DNA of 64,000 bases from Paenibacillus pabuli (GCF_023101145.1 NZ_CP073714.1:124001-188000); one strand, 5' to 3'. Positions 51,110 to 60,466 are shown, counted from the first letter of the stretch. Notes: generated by a model not told the origin, from the sequence alone. Numbers and translations: made by a program.

Positions 51110-52150
51110 TTGGGGGAAATGATAAAAGATTGGTTACAGAATGCAACAGTGCGGCGATTTTTGATCCTGCTGTTGTTTTGTTTGGTGCTTTTCAGCATGG
51201 GGAGTATGCTGCACATGATTTTGCTGTTATTCCTGGTGACGTATGTCATGAACAGGCTGCAGCATTTTATCACAGAGAAGTTGAATCGTTTATTTCCGGT
51301 TAACTATAAAGTCGTAGTCATACTGCTCTATCTTATCGTTATTGCAGCCATTGTACTGGGCATCTCCAGATATTCACCACGAATTGTGGATCAGGTTGTT
51401 CAGTTAACGAATGAGATCATGAAGTTCCTTGATACTGCTGACGGAGATAATTTTGCTTCCAAAATTGCAGGTTATCTTCAATCGTTCGATATTAAAAACT
51501 ATACCAACGACGCACTGAAGTATATTTTTGCGTTAAGCAAATGGTTGGAGTTCATTCTGCTGGTCATTATCCTGAGTCTGTTCTTCTTGTTGCAGAAGCG
51601 GGAGATTTCCAAGTTCACCTCCAAGTTCAAAACAAGCAAGATCGGCTGGTTCTATAATGAAGTGGCTTATCTCGGAGATAAATTTGTCTCTTCTTTTGGT
51701 AAAGTGATCGAGGCACAGTTGTTGATTGCAGTGTTCAATACAGGTTTGACGATTCTGGGATTATGGATACTCGGTTTCCCGTATTTGTTCGCCTTGACCA
51801 TTCTGGTATTCATGCTGAGCCTGGTACCCGTTGCGGGGGTTATCATCTCACTGATTCCACTATGTCTGATCGGTTATCAACTGGGTGGATTACAGCTCAG
51901 CGTTATCGTGGTCATCATGATCATTATCATTCATGCGCTGGAGACGTACTTCCTGAATCCAAAGCTGATGGCACACAAGACCAAATTGCCGATGTTCTAC
52001 ACGTTTATCGTACTGATCCTGTCTCAACATTTCCTGGGGATCTGGGGACTCATTATCGGTATTCCCATCTTTGTCTTCCTGCTGGATATTCTGGACGTCA
52101 ACAAGATGGAAAAGACGGAAGAGCCCGTGCGTGTGGAAACGAAGTTGTGA
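51110..52150 (+). CDS. AI-2E family membrane transporter
   Basis: About 346 residues with seven or eight membrane segments (FLILLLFCLVLFSMGSMLH..., VVILLYLIVIAAIVLG, WLEFILLVIILSLFFLL) and the family's conserved C-terminal half (LSLVPVAGVIISLIPLCLIG; HALETYFLNPKLMAHKTKLP). The family covers exporters of autoinducer-2, Na+/H+ antiport and unknown substrates; the substrate cannot be inferred. TTG 51110, with GAGGTGA six bases upstream, looks the best start; GTG 51101 is the alternative. It is a single-gene unit between two terminators. Confidence 0.85.
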   Translation: MGEMIKDWLQNATVRRFLILLLFCLVLFSMGSMLHMILLLFLVTYVMNRLQHFITEKLNRLFPVNYKVVVILLYLIVIAAIVLGISRYSPRIVDQVVQLTNEIMKFLDTADGDNFASKIAGYLQSFDIKNYTNDALKYIFALSKWLEFILLVIILSLFFLLQKREISKFTSKFKTSKIGWFYNEVAYLGDKFVSSFGKVIEAQLLIAVFNTGLTILGLWILGFPYLFALTILVFMLSLVPVAGVIISLIPLCLIGYQLGGLQLSVIVVIMIIIIHALETYFLNPKLMAHKTKLPMFYTFIVLILSQHFLGIWGLIIGIPIFVFLLDILDVNKMEKTEEPVRVETKL

Positions 52151-52208
52151 CCAGTTGCTGAATAGCTGCTGAAGGTAACGGTTTTAGGTAATGTTCATAA
52201 AAGCAAAG

Positions 52209-52238
52209 AAACGCCTCCCGTTTCGGGAAGGCGTTTTT
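52209..52238 (+). terminator. Terminator between the AI-2E gene and the convergent response regulator gene
   Basis: AACGCCTCCCG (52210-52220) pairs with CGGGAAGGCGTT (52224-52235) with one mismatch, then T. It is strongest in the + direction. Confidence 0.85.
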
Positions 52239-52321
52239 CTCTGTCCATAGCCACTGAGGATGTATGGATGGTTATGTAGTTAGTACAATTATTGAAATTT
52301 ATGAGCTAAGCGCATCAGTCG

Positions 52322-52924
52322 CTATAACCACCCTTTTTCCTCCGCAATACTGACGGCTTCCATACGGTTCTTGGCCTCAAGCTTGTTAAAAGCTTCGGAA
52401 AGGTAGTTGCGTACGGTTCCATAGGAAAGATGAAGCGAGGCAGCAATATGATTGGCATTCATGCCAGTGGCTGCGAGCTTAAGCACTTCCTTCTCGCGTT
52501 CGGTTAACGGATTGACTTCCTTGGCTGCACCAAAAACAAGCTCTGGGGAAACTTCTCGTCCACCATTCATGACCCGACGAATAGCTCCCGCCAGACGATC
52601 GCTCGGTTCGTCCTTGAGCAAATATCCCTGTACCCCGGCCTGGATAGCACGCTCCAGAAATCCCGGACGGGCAAAAGTAGTGAGAATAATAATGCGGCAG
52701 GGCAGACCCAATTGCTGTATACGCTCTGCTACGTCCAGACCGTTCATCACAGGCATTTCAATGTCCATAAGACACAGATCTGGTTGCAGGGAACCAATCT
52801 GCTTCAGAGCTTCCTCTCCATTTCCGGCTTCGCCGATGACCTCAAAATCATCTTCAAGGTCTAACAGTGAGGCAAGTGCACCTCTCAGCATGCGTTGATC
52901 TTCAGCAATCAAAATACGGATCAT
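52322..52924 (-). CDS. LuxR-type response regulator (DesR/YvfU-like)
   Basis: 200 residues: receiver domain with phosphoacceptor Asp54 (CLMDIEMPVMNG), Thr in LTTFARPGF and Lys in LLKDEPS, then a NarL/LuxR helix-turn-helix (LTEREKEVLKLAATGMNAN; YGTVRNYLSEAFNKLEAKNR). The ATG overlaps the end of the kinase gene by four bases (ATGA), so the pair is co-translated. It resembles B. subtilis DesR, but no fatty-acid desaturase gene is nearby; instead an ABC exporter precedes it, as with yvfTU. It probably controls that exporter. Confidence 0.92.
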   Translation of the reverse strand: MIRILIAEDQRMLRGALASLLDLEDDFEVIGEAGNGEEALKQIGSLQPDLCLMDIEMPVMNGLDVAERIQQLGLPCRIIILTTFARPGFLERAIQAGVQGYLLKDEPSDRLAGAIRRVMNGGREVSPELVFGAAKEVNPLTEREKEVLKLAATGMNANHIAASLHLSYGTVRNYLSEAFNKLEAKNRMEAVSIAEEKGWL

Positions 52925-54054
52925 ACTCTAATTCCTCCTTGGTGTTCAGTCGCGATCAGGGGAAAGGAAAAGACAAGATCAGTTCCTCCAGAATCAGAGG
53001 AAATCCGAAGGGAACCGTCGATAAGGTTCAGGCGTTCTGCCATGCCCTTTAGGCCATTGCCTTGATATTTATCTGGACTGATCCCACTGCCGTTATCTTT
53101 AACCCCAATGCTTATTCCATCATGCGTTCGTTCCAGCTTGATTACACTTCGGGTGGCGTTACTGTGTTTTACAATATTCGTCACGGCTTCAATCAGGCAG
53201 AGGCTCGCCATGTTCTGGGTAAGATCGGGAACATCATGGAGTGACTCTTGTTCCCCGACCATTTGCATTTCAATATCAGCACTTTTCAGCATTTCCTTGG
53301 CGTCCGCTATTGCTTCAACAATGCTGATCGCCCGCATGTCAGAGACGAGCTGACGTACTTCCCGCAAAGCTGCGCGGGATGTACGCTCAATTTCGCGTGC
53401 TTCTTGAATGGCACGTTCCGGATTTTTGACAATGAGCTTGGCGACAAGTTCACTCTTCAGCGTGATCAGCGAAAACGTGTGCCCCATGGTATCATGCAGA
53501 TCCCTTGCAATTCGCATCCGTTCTTCACGTTTGATCAGTTCTTTAATGTGCTGATGCGCCTCATCCAGCTGAGCCTCCAGTTTTTGGCGTTTCAGCATGG
53601 ACCAAATTCCGAAAGGGGAGGCAAGCATGATGAGATAAAATGGCGTAAGGAACATGAGTTGCGAAGCACTAAGATATTGAATATTCATGGCAATCGGAAT
53701 GGTCTGAACAACCGCAAATATCATCAGGAACACTCGAAACTGGTGTTTTTCTGTGTACCATCCAATAAAATTGGCCGTGAAAAATCCAAGGAAAAACATA
53801 TTGGGATCAATTACAAGACTCAGTACCAGAATGCAAAACATCTGTAGGCTAAGCCAATAGGAAAAGAGTGAGGTTCCTGATGTCATGTAGAGTTGTCTGT
53901 AGGTCAGGAGAAATACAATGAATGTAGTAACTCCGATATACCATTCATATCCATGTGTGTCCCAAAGATAATAGATCGGCATGGCCAGATAGATCAACCA
54001 TATATACGGATAAAAACCATATCGCTTTGGAAAAAGCTCAATACGCTGAAGCAT
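52921..54054 (-). CDS. DesK-like sensor histidine kinase
   Basis: 377 residues: about five membrane segments within residues 13-155, a coiled linker (LEAQLDEAHQHIKELIKREERMR split across 159-181), the HisKA_3 phosphorylation site His187 in RDLHDTMGH, and an ATP-binding domain with the N box EAVTNIVKHSNA and G boxes DNGSGI, GNGLKGM. DesK senses membrane thickness through similar membrane helices; the signal here is unknown. It lies nine bases after the permease gene and overlaps the regulator gene. Confidence 0.92.
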   Translation of the reverse strand: MLQRIELFPKRYGFYPYIWLIYLAMPIYYLWDTHGYEWYIGVTTFIVFLLTYRQLYMTSGTSLFSYWLSLQMFCILVLSLVIDPNMFFLGFFTANFIGWYTEKHQFRVFLMIFAVVQTIPIAMNIQYLSASQLMFLTPFYLIMLASPFGIWSMLKRQKLEAQLDEAHQHIKELIKREERMRIARDLHDTMGHTFSLITLKSELVAKLIVKNPERAIQEAREIERTSRAALREVRQLVSDMRAISIVEAIADAKEMLKSADIEMQMVGEQESLHDVPDLTQNMASLCLIEAVTNIVKHSNATRSVIKLERTHDGISIGVKDNGSGISPDKYQGNGLKGMAERLNLIDGSLRISSDSGGTDLVFSFPLIATEHQGGIRV

Positions 54055-54063
54055 ATTCGAAGA

Positions 54064-54801
54064 TTACGCCTCCCTTTGTTTATTGCGAATATATGTGGAT
54101 AGTAACATAAAAACCACCAGATATGCCGCCAAAATAAGGATGTCGCGCAAAGTAGGCAAGCCTCCGGCTATAATGACCCATGCCCCGTTTCCGAAGCTAT
54201 GAGAGGGCAGCCAAATTCCGATTTGTCTAAGCCAGCTTGGCATGATATCAAGAGGCATCCACATCCCGCCCAACAAGGCTAGAGATAGATAAAGTGCATT
54301 GCTCAAGCCACTGGCGGTGTCAACCCGCCGAAATGTTCCTATACAAGTACCTAGTGCAAGGAAGGGGAGAGATCCGGCCAGAATCCAAAGGGCGGAGCCA
54401 ATCCATTGAACAGGAGAAAGCGATACGCCATTAATCAGAAATCCAGCTGTAAAGATGACGATGATGGAAAACAGATGCATTATTGTTTGCCCCACCATTT
54501 TGCCGCCGAAATAAATCAAGTTGGGTAACGGCGTGACTTGCAGATAAGCGACCCAGCCCTGTGCTCTTTCTTGGACAAGTCGGATACCGAGTGTCATGAT
54601 AGAAGATCCCATGATGCTAAAGCAGGTCATGGACATCAAGTAGTGTGCATTCCATTGTTCTGCATCTGTCGTTCCTGTCGTAAATATTCGAGTATACAGC
54701 ACATAGAAAACAACGGGCATCATCAAAGACCAGAAAATAAAGTAGATATTACGCGACATGCGGAGCATTTCAACACGGGATTGGGTAAGCAGCATCGACA
54801 T
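54064..54801 (-). CDS. ABC-2 type transporter permease
   Basis: 245 residues with six membrane segments (IYFIFWSLMMPVVFYVLYTRIF, IMHLFSIIVIFTAGFLI, IGSALWILAGSLPFLALGTCIG, LYLSLALLGGMWMPLDIMP, ILILAAYLVVFMLLSTYI), the fold of ABC-2 exporters. The segment LSLALLGGMWMPLDIMPSWL is typical of the family. It begins one base after the ATPase gene. It likely exports a lipid, peptide or antibiotic; the substrate is unknown. Confidence 0.9.
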   Translation of the reverse strand: MSMLLTQSRVEMLRMSRNIYFIFWSLMMPVVFYVLYTRIFTTGTTDAEQWNAHYLMSMTCFSIMGSSIMTLGIRLVQERAQGWVAYLQVTPLPNLIYFGGKMVGQTIMHLFSIIVIFTAGFLINGVSLSPVQWIGSALWILAGSLPFLALGTCIGTFRRVDTASGLSNALYLSLALLGGMWMPLDIMPSWLRQIGIWLPSHSFGNGAWVIIAGGLPTLRDILILAAYLVVFMLLSTYIRNKQREA

Positions 54802-54802
54802 A

Positions 54803-55759
54803 TTAAATGTCCTCCTTCACGGTTTTTGTCAGGCTTGCATAAGCTTCGTCCAGTTGTCCGGTTTCAATCCGGATATCGTGAACAGGAAGCTGAAGTTCAA
54901 TGATGTGGCGAATCAGCGCGTCTGTATTTTTGGAGTGCAGAATGTAATGATCATTGTGATATTCGATTCTGTCCACGTCAGGCAATTTTTCGATTAATGC
55001 ACGGATATCGGCTTTAGCCACTACTTCCTTGTTGGACGCAGAACCATTGTCGAGCATACTTCTATGCACAGTTGAAAAGGACACCGTCCTCATGGTAATT
55101 CCGGCCTTGATCTTCTCTGGCGTTCCGTCTGCAACAATGGTACCTCGGTTAAAGAGAATGATCCGATCGGCTGCTGCATCTGCTTCCTGAAGATAATGCG
55201 TTGTGAAAATGACTGTTTTGCCCTCCTGTGCCAACTTGCGCACCTGTTCCCAGAAATACTTCCGGGTTTCGGAGTCCAGTCCGACTGTGGGTTCATCAAA
55301 GAATAGAATGTCGGGATTACCTGCCATGGCGAGGGCGAAATTCAGGCTCCGCTTTTGCCCACCGGACAGTTTCTCTGCCCTTTTGTTCAGGTCGGCCGGA
55401 GGGAGTCCAGTCAGTTTTTCGATATGGTCTGCATGAAGCGGTGCGGGATAATAGCTGCGTACCATACGTATAATTTCCCGAACGGTAAGCCCATCCATTA
55501 CACTCACGTCCTGCAGCATGACACCAATCTTCTGCCGAACCTGTGTGTGATTTGGTTTCTGATCCAGTACAGTCACAAGGCCTGATGTAGCGCTGGACAG
55601 ACCAAGCATCATTTTCATTGTTGTTGTTTTGCCTGCGCCGTTAGGACCAAGGATCGCAACAACTGAACCGCGGTTTATTTCTAAGGAGATATTATTGACA
55701 GCTTCTTTGTTGCCGTACCGTTTGCTTACCTGTTCCAACTTAATAACGGGTGCATTCAT
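54803..55759 (-). CDS. ABC transporter ATP-binding protein (exporter)
   Basis: 318 residues with Walker A GPNGAGKT at 38-45, signature LSGGQKRSLNFAL, Walker B ILFFDEPTVGLD and a switch His in FTTHYLQEAD. The C-terminal about 90 residues form the extra domain common in DrrA/CcmA-like exporters. First gene of the minus-strand unit ATPase-permease-kinase-regulator. AAGGACGTGA precedes the ATG. A 16-bp perfect palindrome 91-106 bases upstream is a likely operator. Confidence 0.92.
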   Translation of the reverse strand: MNAPVIKLEQVSKRYGNKEAVNNISLEINRGSVVAILGPNGAGKTTTMKMMLGLSSATSGLVTVLDQKPNHTQVRQKIGVMLQDVSVMDGLTVREIIRMVRSYYPAPLHADHIEKLTGLPPADLNKRAEKLSGGQKRSLNFALAMAGNPDILFFDEPTVGLDSETRKYFWEQVRKLAQEGKTVIFTTHYLQEADAAADRIILFNRGTIVADGTPEKIKAGITMRTVSFSTVHRSMLDNGSASNKEVVAKADIRALIEKLPDVDRIEYHNDHYILHSKNTDALIRHIIELQLPVHDIRIETGQLDEAYASLTKTVKEDI

Positions 55760-55833
55760 CTAAAATCACGTCCTTGTTCTGTTCTATAAGATATTTCCAT
55801 CTTACCGAACTGCCTGAGACGTAATTAGTAAGG

Positions 55834-55865
55834 ATTGTCATGAAATTCAGATGACAATTGTCATC
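55834..55865 (-). promoter_or_regulatory. Palindromic operator upstream of the exporter/two-component operon
   Basis: GATGACAATTGTCATC (55850-55865) is a perfect 16-bp palindrome; a further half site ATTGTCAT lies at 55834-55841, 23 bases from the same octamer in the palindrome. This pattern fits a dimeric LuxR-type response regulator. The 55760-56121 gap also holds a CTTCCTCC/GGAGGAAG hairpin (55910-55930) and the glcK promoter. Confidence 0.55.
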
Positions 55866-56044
55866 TTTTACGCATGGAACGAGTGGAGATGCAATATCAT
55901 GAGTTGAGGCTTCCTCCTATATGGAGGAAGGAATAGAGCCTGCGTTTTTAATAGAGACAAATGAGGTTGTATACGTATTCAAAAATAGCCTGTGATGTTG
56001 TTCACAATAGCGAGGAAGCTAATCACAGCAAAGGTCTTATCGTC

Positions 56045-56073
56045 TTGACCCAGGCGTATCCTTCAATTATAGT
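56045..56073 (+). promoter_or_regulatory. Promoter of the glcK-rapZ-yvcK-whiA operon
   Basis: TTGACC (56045-56050), 17 nt, TATAGT (56068-56073), about 50 nt before the glucokinase start. Confidence 0.75.
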
Positions 56074-56121
56074 TGGTACGTAGGATTAAACTATTATAGA
56101 TAGATAAAGGTGGCTTGTAGC

Positions 56122-57072
56122 ATGTCTGAGAAAATCTACGTTGGGGTCGATCTCGGCGGAACAGCAATTAAAGTCGGTATATGTGATGAACACGGTCAGC
56201 TTATGCATACGTATGAAGGACCGACTGAAGTGGATAAGGGCGTTGACACGGTCATTGCCAACATCGAGAAGTATGTCCGTCATATCGTTGCCGAATCGCC
56301 ATATAGCTGGGAACAGCTTGTAGGTGTGGGAGCGGGTGTGGCCGGGTTCACCAATGTACGCGAGGGAATTATCGTTCTTGCCCCTAACATCGGATTTCGG
56401 AATGTAGCCATTCGTTCGATTTTGGAAGAACGTCTGGGCAAGCCGGTCAAAATAGATAACGATGCAAACGTGGCTGCACTGGGCGAAGCCTGGGCAGGCG
56501 CCGGTAAGGGCGTGGACAATTGTGTATGCTATACGCTTGGTACAGGCGTTGGTGGCGGACTGATTCTGAATGGCAAGATCTATCAGGGTTTCTCCGGTAT
56601 GGCTGGTGAGCTCGGTCATGTCAGTGTTGTCCCTGATCTGGAAGCAATCCAGTGTGGATGCGGTAAAATGGGATGCGTGGAAACTGTATCTTCGGCAACC
56701 GGTATTATTCGTATGGCTAAAGACGCTGTAGAGCGTGGAGATCATACATCACTGGCACTCGTCGACAAGATTGCAGCCAAGGAAGTATTTGATGCAGCCA
56801 AAGCGGGCGATGAAGTTGCGCTTCGTATCGTCAACCGTGCAGCGTTCTATCTGGGTAAATCAATGGCGGCTGTAGCGGCTGTGATTAACCCTGAGATGTT
56901 CATTATCGGTGGCGGTGTATCCAAAGCGGGTAACATTTTGTTTGATGAAGTGCGTACTGTATTTGCGAAACTGACACCTGAACCGCTGCAAGAAGGGGTT
57001 ACAATTCTCGAAGCAACGTTGGGCAATAATGCAGGTATTGTTGGCGCGGCTGGTCTTCTCTTGCGTTCCTAG
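56122..57072 (+). CDS. glcK: Glucokinase, ROK family
   Basis: Phosphorylates glucose with ATP for glycolysis. The 316 residues show the phosphate-binding DLGGTAIKVGI, the catalytic Asp in IDNDANVAALGE, the second phosphate loop GTGVGGGLI, and the ROK zinc site with His in ELGHVSV and CGCGKMGCVE. It lacks an N-terminal DNA-binding domain, so it is a kinase rather than a ROK repressor. ATG 56122 follows AAAGGTGG at 56107-56114; a TTG at 56110 would leave no site. It precedes rapZ by about 50 nt. Confidence 0.9.
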   Translation: MSEKIYVGVDLGGTAIKVGICDEHGQLMHTYEGPTEVDKGVDTVIANIEKYVRHIVAESPYSWEQLVGVGAGVAGFTNVREGIIVLAPNIGFRNVAIRSILEERLGKPVKIDNDANVAALGEAWAGAGKGVDNCVCYTLGTGVGGGLILNGKIYQGFSGMAGELGHVSVVPDLEAIQCGCGKMGCVETVSSATGIIRMAKDAVERGDHTSLALVDKIAAKEVFDAAKAGDEVALRIVNRAAFYLGKSMAAVAAVINPEMFIIGGGVSKAGNILFDEVRTVFAKLTPEPLQEGVTILEATLGNNAGIVGAAGLLLRS

Positions 57073-57122
57073 TAACCTCGTACAATAAAATCCGACAGCA
57101 ATATGATAAGGAGGGGACAATT

Positions 57123-58022
57123 ATGCTTGAAGGTGAAGTATCACCGGGCACAGGCGCCACGCTCATTATCATTACGGGCATGTCCGGAGCAGGCAAGACG
57201 ATTGCAGTACAAAGCCTGGAGGATCTTGGGTTCTTCTGTGTGGATAATCTTCCGCCAGTATTGATTCCAAAATTCGCGGAGTTGATTGAACAATCGAACG
57301 GCAAAATTGGCAAGGTCGCACTGGTTATTGACCTTCGCGGGCGTGAGTTCTTTACGGCTTTGTCCGAGTCACTGAACTATATTAAAGATCATTTTACCAT
57401 TCATTGCGAAATATTATTCCTGGACGCGACAGACTCTGTATTAGTCCAGCGCTATAAAGAGAGCAGACGCAGACATCCACTGGCACCTGAGGGCATGCCG
57501 CTGGATGGTATCCGTCTGGAACGTAAAATGCTGGAGGAACTTAAAAATTCCGCGACTCAAGTACTGAATACCAGTACGATGAAGCCTGCTCAACTGAAAG
57601 AGCGCATCATATCACGCTTTTCTCATCTGGAAAGCCATATGCTGTCGGTAAATATTACGTCATTTGGGTTCAAATACGGTATTCCAATTGATGCGGATTT
57701 GGTATTTGATGTTCGTTTCTTGCCAAATCCGCATTATATTGAACATTTACGTCCGAATACGGGACAGAATAGTGATGTATATGAATATGTTATGAAATGG
57801 CCGGAGACGCAGGCCTTTCTGACCAAGCTGCTGGATATGCTGCATTTTCTGATTCCGCAATACCGGAAGGAAGGCAAAAGCCAGGTTATTATTGGAATCG
57901 GCTGTACCGGAGGCAAGCATCGTTCGGTAGCAATATCGGAATATTTGGGCAAAATGTTGGGAAGCAGCGAAACTGAGGCTGTCACCGTGAGCCATCGCGA
58001 CGCCGACCGGGACCGTCATTGA
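57123..58022 (+). CDS. rapZ: RNase adapter / nucleotide-binding protein RapZ (YvcJ)
   Basis: 299-residue P-loop protein with Walker A GMSGAGKT at 19-26 and the C-terminal glucosamine-phosphate-sensing domain with GIGCTGGKHRSV. In E. coli RapZ adapts RNase E to the GlmZ small RNA; in B. subtilis YvcJ is a GTPase linked to competence. The ATG follows AAGGAGGGG. It is part of the conserved unit rapZ-yvcK-whiA, separated from yvcK by 13 nt. Confidence 0.95.
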   Translation: MLEGEVSPGTGATLIIITGMSGAGKTIAVQSLEDLGFFCVDNLPPVLIPKFAELIEQSNGKIGKVALVIDLRGREFFTALSESLNYIKDHFTIHCEILFLDATDSVLVQRYKESRRRHPLAPEGMPLDGIRLERKMLEELKNSATQVLNTSTMKPAQLKERIISRFSHLESHMLSVNITSFGFKYGIPIDADLVFDVRFLPNPHYIEHLRPNTGQNSDVYEYVMKWPETQAFLTKLLDMLHFLIPQYRKEGKSQVIIGIGCTGGKHRSVAISEYLGKMLGSSETEAVTVSHRDADRDRH

Positions 58023-58035
58023 AGAGGGTGAAGGG

Positions 58036-59022
58036 ATGAAAGAAGCCGGACCACGAAGAGAACGTCCGAGAATTGTAGTAATGGGCGGCGGAACCGGATT
58101 ATCCGTGATGCTGCGCGGTTTGAAGGAAAAGCCGCTGGACATCACGGCCATCGTGACGGTGGCGGATGACGGAGGAAGTTCGGGCATCCTACGTAATGAG
58201 TTGCAAATGCCGCCTCCGGGCGACATTCGTAACGTACTTACGGCGCTTGCTGATGTAGAACCGTTGTTGTCGGATATGCTGAATTATCGTTTCAACACAG
58301 GCGCGGGGCTTGCAGGCCACAGCCTGGGTAATTTGATTTTGGCTGCAATGACGGATATATCGGGCGACTTCGTAACCGCTGTGCGGGAACTTAGCCGCGT
58401 GTTTGCCGTTCGGGGTGAGGTGTTGCCCGCAGCAGGGCAGGCCGTTATTCTGCATGCAGAGATGGAAGATGGCTCGATTGTTACGGGCGAGTCCAAGATT
58501 CCTGAAGCTGGTTTGCGGATCAAACGCGTTTTCCTTGAACCGGATCACGTGGAGCCGTTGCCAGAGGCTGTCGAGGCCATTCGTCAGGCAGACGCCATCC
58601 TGATCGGACCGGGTAGTCTTTACACAAGCATTCTGCCCAATCTGCTTGTGCCTAAGCTTGCTGAAGCTGTTGTAGAGGCTGACGCTATGAAAATGTTTAT
58701 TTGCAATGTGATGACACAGCCGGGAGAGACGGATAATTACACGGTGAGTGACCACCTCAAAGCGGTACATGAACATGTTGGGCACCAAATTTTTGACTAT
58801 GTCATTGTAAATAATGGTGAAATTCCGCTGCAAGTGCAGAATAAGTACGCGGAAAAAGGAGCAAAACCGGTTGTGTTGGATATGGATGTGCTGAAAAGTT
58901 CCGGTTATCAAGTCGTTGCGGATACGTTGGTCTTATTCCGAACCTATCTGCGTCATGATGCCGACAAACTGAGCCATCACATCTACCAGCTTGTACAAAA
59001 TTGGATGTTACGGAAGAGGTGA
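58036..59022 (+). CDS. yvcK: Gluconeogenesis factor YvcK (CofD-like)
   Basis: 328 residues of the YvcK/CofD family: GGGTGLSVMLRGLK near residue 16, VADDGGSSGILR, the GAGLAGHSLGNL segment and GPGSLYTSILPNLL. It binds UDP-sugars and is needed for growth and cell shape on gluconeogenic carbon sources in B. subtilis. ATG 58036 follows AGAGGGTGAAGGG. It is between rapZ and whiA as in most Firmicutes. Confidence 0.95.
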   Translation: MKEAGPRRERPRIVVMGGGTGLSVMLRGLKEKPLDITAIVTVADDGGSSGILRNELQMPPPGDIRNVLTALADVEPLLSDMLNYRFNTGAGLAGHSLGNLILAAMTDISGDFVTAVRELSRVFAVRGEVLPAAGQAVILHAEMEDGSIVTGESKIPEAGLRIKRVFLEPDHVEPLPEAVEAIRQADAILIGPGSLYTSILPNLLVPKLAEAVVEADAMKMFICNVMTQPGETDNYTVSDHLKAVHEHVGHQIFDYVIVNNGEIPLQVQNKYAEKGAKPVVLDMDVLKSSGYQVVADTLVLFRTYLRHDADKLSHHIYQLVQNWMLRKR

Positions 59023-59028
59023 AGTCCC

Positions 59029-59967
59029 ATGTCGTTTGCAGCACAGACCAAAAAAGAACTAACGATGATTGAAAGCGAACCGTGCTGCGAAAAGGCGGAA
59101 CTTTCAGCCCTCATCCGTATGCTTGGTGCGGTGCAGTTATCGAATAAAAAAGTCATCTTGGATATTTCGACGGAGAATGCCGCCATTGCAAGACGGGCAT
59201 ACTCTCTGCTTAAAAAGCATTTTCAAGTGCATACGGAATTGCTTGTCCGCAAAAAAATGCGGCTGAAAAAGAACAATGTGTATATTGTTCGGATTCCGAC
59301 CATGGTACAGGAGATTTTAAAAGATCTGTTCATTGTTTCTGAAGGATTTCTGTTTACTCCCGGGATCAATGCAGAGCTGTTCAACAAAAACTGCTGTAAA
59401 CGTGCTTATCTTCGCGGAGCATTTATGGCAGGAGGCTCAGTGAACAATCCAGAAGGTTCATCTTACCACCTGGAGATTGCATCCATGTATGAGGAGCATT
59501 GTCAGGCCCTGGTGGATCTGGCGAATGAATTTCATCTCAATGCCCGGTGTATAGAACGCAAAAAAGGATTCATCCTATACATCAAGGAAGGCGAGAAGAT
59601 CATTGAGTTGCTCAGTATCATTGGAGCACATCAAGCCCTTTTCAAGTTCGAGGATGTACGTATCATGCGAGATATGCGTAATTCTGTCAATCGAATCGTC
59701 AATTGCGAGACGGCTAACCTGAACAAAACGATTGGAGCAGCAGTCAGACAGATCGATAATATCAAATTGTTGCAGAAGGAAGTTGGCCTGGAGTCGCTGC
59801 CCGAAAAGCTTCGTGAAGTGGCTGAAGTCAGACTCGCCCATCCGGATATCAACTTGAAGGAAGTAGGCGAACTGCTTAAGGGTACAGTCAGCAAGTCCGG
59901 AGTGAATCACCGGCTTCGCAAGATTGATGAGCTGGCAGAAAAGGTTCGTACCGAGCGTTACGTTTAA
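59029..59967 (+). CDS. whiA: DNA-binding protein WhiA
   Basis: 312 residues with an N-terminal degenerate LAGLIDADG homing-endonuclease-like domain ([31 protein letters not shown]) and a C-terminal helix-turn-helix ([20 protein letters not shown], then [18 protein letters not shown]). It controls sporulation in actinomycetes and affects division and chromosome segregation in Bacillus. GAAGAGGTG precedes the ATG, six bases after the yvcK stop. Confidence 0.95.
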   Translation: MSFAAQTKKELTMIESEPCCEKAELSALIRMLGAVQLSNKKVILDISTENAAIARRAYSLLKKHFQVHTELLVRKKMRLKKNNVYIVRIPTMVQEILKDLFIVSEGFLFTPGINAELFNKNCCKRAYLRGAFMAGGSVNNPEGSSYHLEIASMYEEHCQALVDLANEFHLNARCIERKKGFILYIKEGEKIIELLSIIGAHQALFKFEDVRIMRDMRNSVNRIVNCETANLNKTIGAAVRQIDNIKLLQKEVGLESLPEKLREVAEVRLAHPDINLKEVGELLKGTVSKSGVNHRLRKIDELAEKVRTERYV

Positions 59968-60084
59968 TATTAAGAAGAGGACGGCTCAGGTGTAATGAGG
60001 TGATGTAAAAAGGCTAAAATGGGTCATAATAATGACATCCCAATCACCCTGAGTTTTTTCTTCTAGTGTCCTGCTCTGGTTATA

Positions 60085-60093
60085 TGGTATAAT
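60085..60093 (+). promoter_or_regulatory. Extended -10 promoter of the HPr/Crh gene
   Basis: TGGTATAAT (60085-60093) is a perfect TGn extended -10, about 58 nt before the start codon. No good -35 is seen. Confidence 0.6.
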
Positions 60094-60150
60094 GTTATAA
60101 ATATAATTGTGTATTTAATGTCCAGATTTCATAATAGGGGGTAAGTTTCC

Positions 60151-60420
60151 ATGACAAAGCACCCGGTAGTTGTCCGTTTGAAAACGGGTCTCCATGCCAG
60201 ACCTGCGGCACTGTTCGTTCAAGAAGCGAATAAGTACTCATCTGAAGTGTTCGTCGAGAAGGACGACAAAAAAGTAAATGCAAAAAGTATCATGGGGATC
60301 ATGAGCCTTGCAATCAGTACTGGTACGGAAATCCAGATTAGTGCAGAGGGCGCGGACGCCGAACAGGCTGTAAACGCTTTAGTTAGTCTGGTTAGCAAGG
60401 AAGAGCTTGAGAACCAATAA
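60151..60420 (+). CDS. crh: HPr-family protein at the crh locus, with His15 and Ser46
   Basis: 89-residue HPr fold. In B. subtilis the gene after whiA is crh, whose product has Gln at 15 and cannot accept phosphate from enzyme I. Here residue 15 is His (KTGLHARPAA), the PTS phosphorylation site, and Ser46 (VNAKSIMGIM), the HprK target, is also present. Either this is the true HPr (ptsH) or a Crh orthologue that kept PTS activity. GGGGGT precedes the ATG. It is a single-gene unit with its own promoter and terminator. Confidence 0.85.
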   Translation: MTKHPVVVRLKTGLHARPAALFVQEANKYSSEVFVEKDDKKVNAKSIMGIMSLAISTGTEIQISAEGADAEQAVNALVSLVSKEELENQ

Positions 60421-60442
60421 GATATGATTTGAACCAATGAAG

Positions 60443-60466
60443 AAGTCCCGAAAGGGGCTTTTTTGC
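60443..60466 (+). terminator. HPr/crh terminator
   Basis: AAGTCCC (60443-60449) pairs with GGGGCTT (60454-60460) with one wobble and a GAAA loop, followed by T. Confidence 0.85.
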
